From: an uncultured Archangium sp.
GTDB lineage: Bacteria > Myxococcota > Myxococcia > Myxococcales > Myxococcaceae
Assembly (NCBI GenBank): GCA_937875615.1
Contig: CALNBU010000432.1
Location: forward strand, 1 to 8,735
Direction: 5' to 3'
Length of the DNA: 8,735 bases
This document shows, in pieces, positions 5,437 to 8,735 of the stretch; within the stretch, counting starts at the first letter, position 1, and each line of letters begins with the position of its first letter. A program made the position numbers and the translations under genes. The notes beneath the pieces were generated by a model. The model was given only the letters and a program-made list of their open reading frames with translations, made no database searches and was not told the DNA's origin.

Positions 5437-6732
5437 ATGGCCGTGCCCCGACTCCTCGCCGCGCTGCTGCTGCTGACCGCGGGCTGCGGCGCCGAGGCGC
5501 TGGTGGCGCCGCCGGCGGAGGTTCGACAGGACGCCCGGTCGTGTCAGAGCTTCGAGGCCCTGATGCCCAACTTTCAACGGGCGCTGGAAACAGGCCAGAC
5601 GCAGCACCTCAAGACCCTGGTGGAGACGCAGCTCACGGTGGCGCCGCGGGAGGGCGCGCCGCCGCACATCAACGAGGTGCTGCGGGTCATCTTCACCAGG
5701 ATCGAAGCCTTCGCGCTGAAGCCCGGAGAGCCGGGGGCCGCCCGGGGCGCGCTGTGTGCGCCCGACGAGCAGCCGCCGCCGCTCGCGCAGGCCAACGAGC
5801 TGTGTGAGCTGCGCCGCGCGTTGCGCGCGCTGGTGCACGAGGGACGCGCCATCGACGCCGTCGATCGCGTCGAGCCCGCGCTCAAGGTCCTGCTCGACTA
5901 CCTCACCGGGACCGGCAACGACTGTCGTGGTCGGCCGCGCGTGGCGCACTACGAGGTGGCGGCGGAGTTGGCGGCGATGTGCTCCCAGGACGCGCACTGC
6001 CAGATGGACAACGGCCTCAAGCTGACGGTGGCCTTCACCAACTACCTCAGCACCGGCGCGGGCTCGCAGCTGCTCGACCACCTCATCGAGCTGGTGCAGC
6101 GACCCGCGGTGGCGGCGCTGCTCGACACCTCCAACAGCGCGCTCACCGAAGAGGGCATGGTGGCGTTGGTGCGGGTGGTGGTGCCGGTGCTGCAGAGCGC
6201 CGACAGCCAGGCGGTGCGCGACATGGTCGACCAGCTGCCGTTACCGGACGACGTGAAGGCCGAGCTGGATCCACTCATCGGAGATCTGATGGTGCTGGTC
6301 GATGACGAGGCGCTGATGACGCCGCTCAAGGCGGTGCTCAACTGCCACACCCGGAAGGACACGCACCTCGACCTGGTGCGCATGTTCTACCGCCTGGGCA
6401 TCGAGGAGCAGTGCGAGGCCATGGGCCTCCGGGAACTGCTCGACGCCGTGAGCGACGTCCGGGAGGTCGACCAGCGCGGCTCGCTGGTGTGGATCATCGG
6501 CCGCCTGGCGCAGGCGCAGCTGGGCGAGGTGCTGGCCATCGACTCCACCGCCGCGGTGTGTCGCACCGTCTTCAGTACCCAGCGTGCCGCCGGCGCCGCG
6601 CGCTCCAACGCCGAGCTGGCGCTGCCGGAGCTGGGGCAGCTGGTGCATGCGGGCGTCATCCACGAGGGCATCTGCGCCATCGACACGCTGCTCTTCGGTT
6701 GCGCCGGTGACGCGCAGCCCGCGTGCCGTTGA
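5437..6732 (+). CDS. Predicted Cys-rich lipoprotein, unknown family
   Basis: The 431-aa protein starts at ATG 5437 with a modest ribosome site (AAGG, 5426-5429). It opens with a lipoprotein signal: R5, hydrophobic run LLAALLLLTAG, and lipobox Cys at C17. It should therefore be exported and lipid-anchored. I recognise no family. The mature part is largely predicted alpha-helical, with repeated Leu/Val/Ala-rich helices (about 140-160, 172-190, 207-230, 240-262, 276-300, 328-340, 349-366). It has 12 further Cys (36, 107, 123, 163, 182, 188, 303, 326, 375, 412, 422, 430). The even number and extracytoplasmic location suggest disulfides. No catalytic motif is visible. Such long Cys-containing lipoproteins are common in myxobacteria, so the protein may be lineage-specific. 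It is 25 bp after the CaiB-type gene and may be co-transcribed. An upstream in-frame extension exists but would hide the signal peptide. Confidence 0.85.
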   Translation: MAVPRLLAALLLLTAGCGAEALVAPPAEVRQDARSCQSFEALMPNFQRALETGQTQHLKTLVETQLTVAPREGAPPHINEVLRVIFTRIEAFALKPGEPGAARGALCAPDEQPPPLAQANELCELRRALRALVHEGRAIDAVDRVEPALKVLLDYLTGTGNDCRGRPRVAHYEVAAELAAMCSQDAHCQMDNGLKLTVAFTNYLSTGAGSQLLDHLIELVQRPAVAALLDTSNSALTEEGMVALVRVVVPVLQSADSQAVRDMVDQLPLPDDVKAELDPLIGDLMVLVDDEALMTPLKAVLNCHTRKDTHLDLVRMFYRLGIEEQCEAMGLRELLDAVSDVREVDQRGSLVWIIGRLAQAQLGEVLAIDSTAAVCRTVFSTQRAAGAARSNAELALPELGQLVHAGVIHEGICAIDTLLFGCAGDAQPACR

Positions 6733-6780
6733 AAGACGTCGGGAACGAAGCGCTGTGGGCGCGGTGTCGGAGAGGTGACG

Positions 6781-6803
6781 CCTTCTGCGTACACCTCAGA
6801 AGG
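6781..6803 (+). repeat. Inverted repeat upstream of the cglF promoter
   Basis: CCTTCTG (6781-6787) pairs with CAGAAGG (6797-6803) around 9 nt. A partly T-rich tail (TTCCGTTT) follows. It could be a weak terminator for the lipoprotein gene or an operator-like site just upstream of the candidate -35 box; the sequence alone does not decide. Confidence 0.4.
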
Positions 6804-6808
6804 TTCCG

Positions 6809-6836
6809 TTTGCGTTCGGCGGGTAAGTGGTAGGGT
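6809..6836 (+). promoter_or_regulatory. Candidate promoter of the cglF-gltG unit
   Basis: A -10-like TAGGGT (6831-6836) is preceded at 16 bp by TTTGCG (6809-6814), a poor -35. The predicted start near 6843 leaves a leader of about 26 nt. The element TAGGGTGCC is similar to TACGGTGCC before the SCP2 gene. Confidence 0.45.
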
Positions 6837-6868
6837 GCCGCCCGAAGTTCATCTTCCGGGAGAAAGTC

Positions 6869-7120
6869 ATGAAGAAGATTCTCGGGTTGTTGACGTTGCT
6901 GGCGGTCGCCAGCCCGGCGTTGGCTCAGGACAAGGGCGGTGGCAACGTCACCTACAAGAAGCAGACCGAGTACTCCTTCGAGGATGACACCATCGAAGGC
7001 GATCTCACCAAGCCCGACGGTGAGTACGTCGAGGCGCGCAAGAAGGTGCAGCACTCGAACCTCATCAAGATCCGCACTGAGTTCAAGGCGAAGGTGCTGC
7101 AGTCCGTCGGCGAGCTGTAG
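6869..7120 (+). CDS. cglF: Adventurous gliding motility protein CglF (GltF)-like
   Basis: The 83-aa protein starts at ATG 6869, with ribosome site GGGAG (6858-6862) 6 nt upstream. It has a textbook Sec signal peptide: K2-K3, hydrophobic ILGLLTLLAVA, and AxA cleavage after A19 (PALA|QD). This leaves about 64 aa of charged mature protein in the periplasm with no Cys, so it is not a lipoprotein. The mature part contains YSFEDDTIEGDL and a closing KVLQSVGEL. I identify it as CglF/GltF from the small secreted size, this characteristic acidic motif as I remember it, and its position immediately before a gltG-type gene, as in the Myxococcus xanthus gltD-J region. In that system CglF/GltF belongs to the Glt envelope-spanning gliding complex. 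An in-frame GTG 14 codons upstream (6827) would spoil the signal peptide and is rejected. Confidence 0.8.
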   Translation: MKKILGLLTLLAVASPALAQDKGGGNVTYKKQTEYSFEDDTIEGDLTKPDGEYVEARKKVQHSNLIKIRTEFKAKVLQSVGEL

Positions 7121-7186
7121 CGCCGCCGTGAGGGAACTTCCTCGCGCCCTCGCTGTCTGAGCGGACACGTAGCCCCCATCGAACCG

Positions 7187-7191
7187 AAAGG
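7187..7191 (+). promoter_or_regulatory. Ribosome binding site fixing the GTG start of gltG
   Basis: AAAGG, followed by seven C, lies 7 nt before GTG 7199. No in-frame ATG exists close by, and the FHA domain begins within about 25 codons of this GTG, so this site supports the GTG start. Confidence 0.65.
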
Positions 7192-7198
7192 CCCCCCC

Positions 7199-8735
7199 GT
7201 GGCTGTCCCGTTGACTCTCAAGGTTTTTAAAGGCGACGAGCTGGTCGTCTCGAAGGACTACGACCGCGACATCATCAAGATCGGTCGCCTCCAGTCGGCG
7301 CACCTGTGCCTCGATGACGAGAAGGTCTCCCGCATCCACTCGGTCATCGAGGTCGCCGCCGACGGCTCCCTGTCGATCATCGACATGGGCAGCGTGGAGG
7401 GCACCTTCGTCAACGGCAAGCGCGTGAACAAGGGCGTGCTGCAGTTCGGCGACGAGGTGAAGGTCGGAAACACCACCATCAAGGTCGAGCAGGCGGGCGG
7501 GGTCCCGGCGGTGGCCGCGGTGACGTCGGCGGAGGCCGGCACGCCGGTGCCGCCGCTCTCGGCCACCGAGCCCACGGTGCAGGTGGCGCCGCCGCCCCCT
7601 CCGTCCGACGAGCCGGTGCCGGTGGCCGCGCAGGTCCGCGCGCCGGTGGTGCCGCCGCCCGCGCCAGCTCCCTCCGCTCCGAGGCCAGCGGCGCAGGTGC
7701 AGAACGAGGCGACTGGAGATCGCGTGCGCGCCGCGCCGCGCCGCCGCAAGGGCACCGGTCCGCTGGGCGTGGAGATGCGCTTCCTCTGGGGTGACCAGAT
7801 GGTGGGCGAGTTCTTCCTCGCGCCCGACAAGGAGAAGAGCTTCCGCGTCGGCTCGGCGAAGGGCGTCGACTTCGAGATGGGCGATGATCGCCTCGGCGGC
7901 CCGTCGTTCGAGCTGGTGAAGTCGGGCAAGGCGGGGGGGACGCTGCGCTTCACGTCGAAGATGAAGGGCGAGCTGCAGCGCCGCTTCGGCGAAGAGACGA
8001 TGACGCTCGACGAGGCGCGCAAGCGCGGCGTGGCGCAGGCCGACGGCGAGGGCAGCGCGGTGACGCTCTCGGCCGAAGACTTCGCCTGGGTCGATCTCGG
8101 CGGCATCGTGGTCGAGGTCTTCTTCCAGCCGCAGCCCCGGCCGGTCTTCGTGCCGTTCGCCGAGTCGGTGGACTTCACGGTGTTGAACGTCTTCCTCCTG
8201 ATGTTCTTCGTGGGGGCGATCTTCGTGATCACCACCGCGAACCTGAACGCCGAAGGCGAGGGCTTCGACGACGAGCTCAACAGCAACTCCGCGCGCATCG
8301 CCAAGCTGCTGATCAAGCCGCCCGAGAAGAACCCCATCCTCTCCAAGTTCGAGCAGAAGAAGAAGGACTCCGGCGAGGTCGCCCAGAAGCACAAGGGCGA
8401 CGAAGGCAAGATGGGCAAGAAGAACGCGCCCGAGCGATCGGCGCACGCGGCGCCCAAGGGCGACCCGTCGAACAAGGATCAAGCGCGCCTGCTGGTGGCC
8501 AAGGTCTTCGGTGGCTCGGGCGGCGGCATCTCCACCGTCTTCGGGCACCAGGGGCTGGGCGGCGAGCTCAAGAGCGCCATGGGCAACATGTTCGGCGCGG
8601 CGGCCGGTGACTCCGGTGGCTTCGGTGGGCTGGGCCTGCGCGGCTCGGGCTCTGGCGGCGGCGGCGTGGGCGACACGGTGGGCATCGGCGGCATCGGCAC
8701 CCGCGGCCGTGGCGGCGGCACCGGCGGGTACGGCA
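7199..8735 (+). CDS. gltG: Gliding motility protein GltG-like (FHA domain, single TM, periplasmic C-terminus), truncated by window edge
   Basis: GTG start; 512 codons are visible and the frame is still open at the window end. Residues 25-97 are an FHA phosphothreonine-binding domain with the canonical residues G29-R30, S44-R-I-H47 and G68-T-F-V-N72-G. Then comes a Pro/Ala/Val-rich linker (about 100-180) and a basic patch RRRK (181-184). A second folded cytoplasmic region (about 187-315) contains FLWGDQMVGEFFL and resembles the module found in AgmX/GltJ-type proteins. One TM helix spans about 326-347, followed by a Lys-rich stretch (385-408) and a Gly-rich region (438-512) that typically precedes a TonB_C/AgmX-PglI C-terminal domain. 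The known role of GltG is an inner-membrane component of the Agl-Glt gliding machinery, linking the cytosol to periplasmic Glt proteins. It follows cglF after 78 bp without a terminator, so they are probably one operon. A paralogous AgmX/PglI-domain protein is the main alternative. Confidence 0.8.
   Translation, partial: MAVPLTLKVFKGDELVVSKDYDRDIIKIGRLQSAHLCLDDEKVSRIHSVIEVAADGSLSIIDMGSVEGTFVNGKRVNKGVLQFGDEVKVGNTTIKVEQAGGVPAVAAVTSAEAGTPVPPLSATEPTVQVAPPPPPSDEPVPVAAQVRAPVVPPPAPAPSAPRPAAQVQNEATGDRVRAAPRRRKGTGPLGVEMRFLWGDQMVGEFFLAPDKEKSFRVGSAKGVDFEMGDDRLGGPSFELVKSGKAGGTLRFTSKMKGELQRRFGEETMTLDEARKRGVAQADGEGSAVTLSAEDFAWVDLGGIVVEVFFQPQPRPVFVPFAESVDFTVLNVFLLMFFVGAIFVITTANLNAEGEGFDDELNSNSARIAKLLIKPPEKNPILSKFEQKKKDSGEVAQKHKGDEGKMGKKNAPERSAHAAPKGDPSNKDQARLLVAKVFGGSGGGISTVFGHQGLGGELKSAMGNMFGAAAGDSGGFGGLGLRGSGSGGGGVGDTVGIGGIGTRGRGGGTGGYG

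Noticed and set aside
7121..7198. Near-palindrome GAGGGAACTTCCTC in the cglF-gltG gap as a terminator
   Set aside because: The loop would be too small, there is no T-run, and the gap is short; it does not look like a transcription stop.
6656..8548. 630-aa open frame on the minus strand (and a 405-aa one at 7258-8475)
   Set aside because: Both are antisense to cglF and gltG, whose FHA domain, TM helix and signal peptide are clear. The minus-strand translations look like antisense shadows with His/Arg/Leu/Asp- or Ser/Thr/Pro-rich runs.
8630..8735. Gly-codon-rich stretch (GGC/GGT) as a DNA repeat
   Set aside because: It is the in-frame Gly-rich spacer of the gltG-type protein with irregular units, not a tandem DNA repeat.

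Overview
This window looks like chromosomal DNA from a high-GC gliding myxobacterium (Myxococcota, possibly suborder Cystobacterineae). Three things point there. The DNA is G/C-rich with strong G/C preference at third codon positions. The right-hand end carries a small secreted protein followed by an FHA / single-TM / Gly-rich protein, in the order known for gltF (cglF) and gltG of the Myxococcus xanthus Agl-Glt gliding machine. The remaining genes are ordinary housekeeping or lipid-metabolism genes. I see no mobile elements, CRISPR array, rRNA or sign of recent transfer.

Left part (1-1248). A two-gene minus-strand unit reads out of the window: an unrecognised 204-aa protein, then a DnaC-like AAA+ ATPase cut off just after its Walker A motif. 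The pair could be a helicase-loader module. Next come a plus-strand tRNA-Val(GAC) with a near-consensus promoter, and a 10-bp-stem intrinsic terminator. The stretch 1154-1248 holds nothing I can identify.

Middle part (1249-5411). A small class I SAM-dependent methyltransferase is divergent from thrS, with 38 bp between the two start codons. thrS encodes a complete threonyl-tRNA synthetase with its editing, catalytic and zinc residues intact. Behind it are an SCP2-type lipid-carrier protein with its own predicted promoter, whose -35 box overlaps the thrS stop codon, and an alpha-methylacyl-CoA racemase / CaiB-type CoA-transferase homologue. The SCP2 and CaiB genes are separated by a perfect intrinsic terminator whose descending arm is also the Shine-Dalgarno sequence of the downstream gene.

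Right part (5437-8735). A 431-aa Cys-rich predicted lipoprotein of unknown family lies 25 bp after the CaiB gene. After a 136-bp intergenic region with a candidate promoter comes cglF/gltF (83 aa, Sec signal peptide). It is followed 78 bp later by gltG, which starts at GTG and is still open at the window end. There is no gap over 300 bp without a gene. The very long minus-strand ORFs opposite thrS/CaiB and opposite gltG are GC-rich shadows, not genes.
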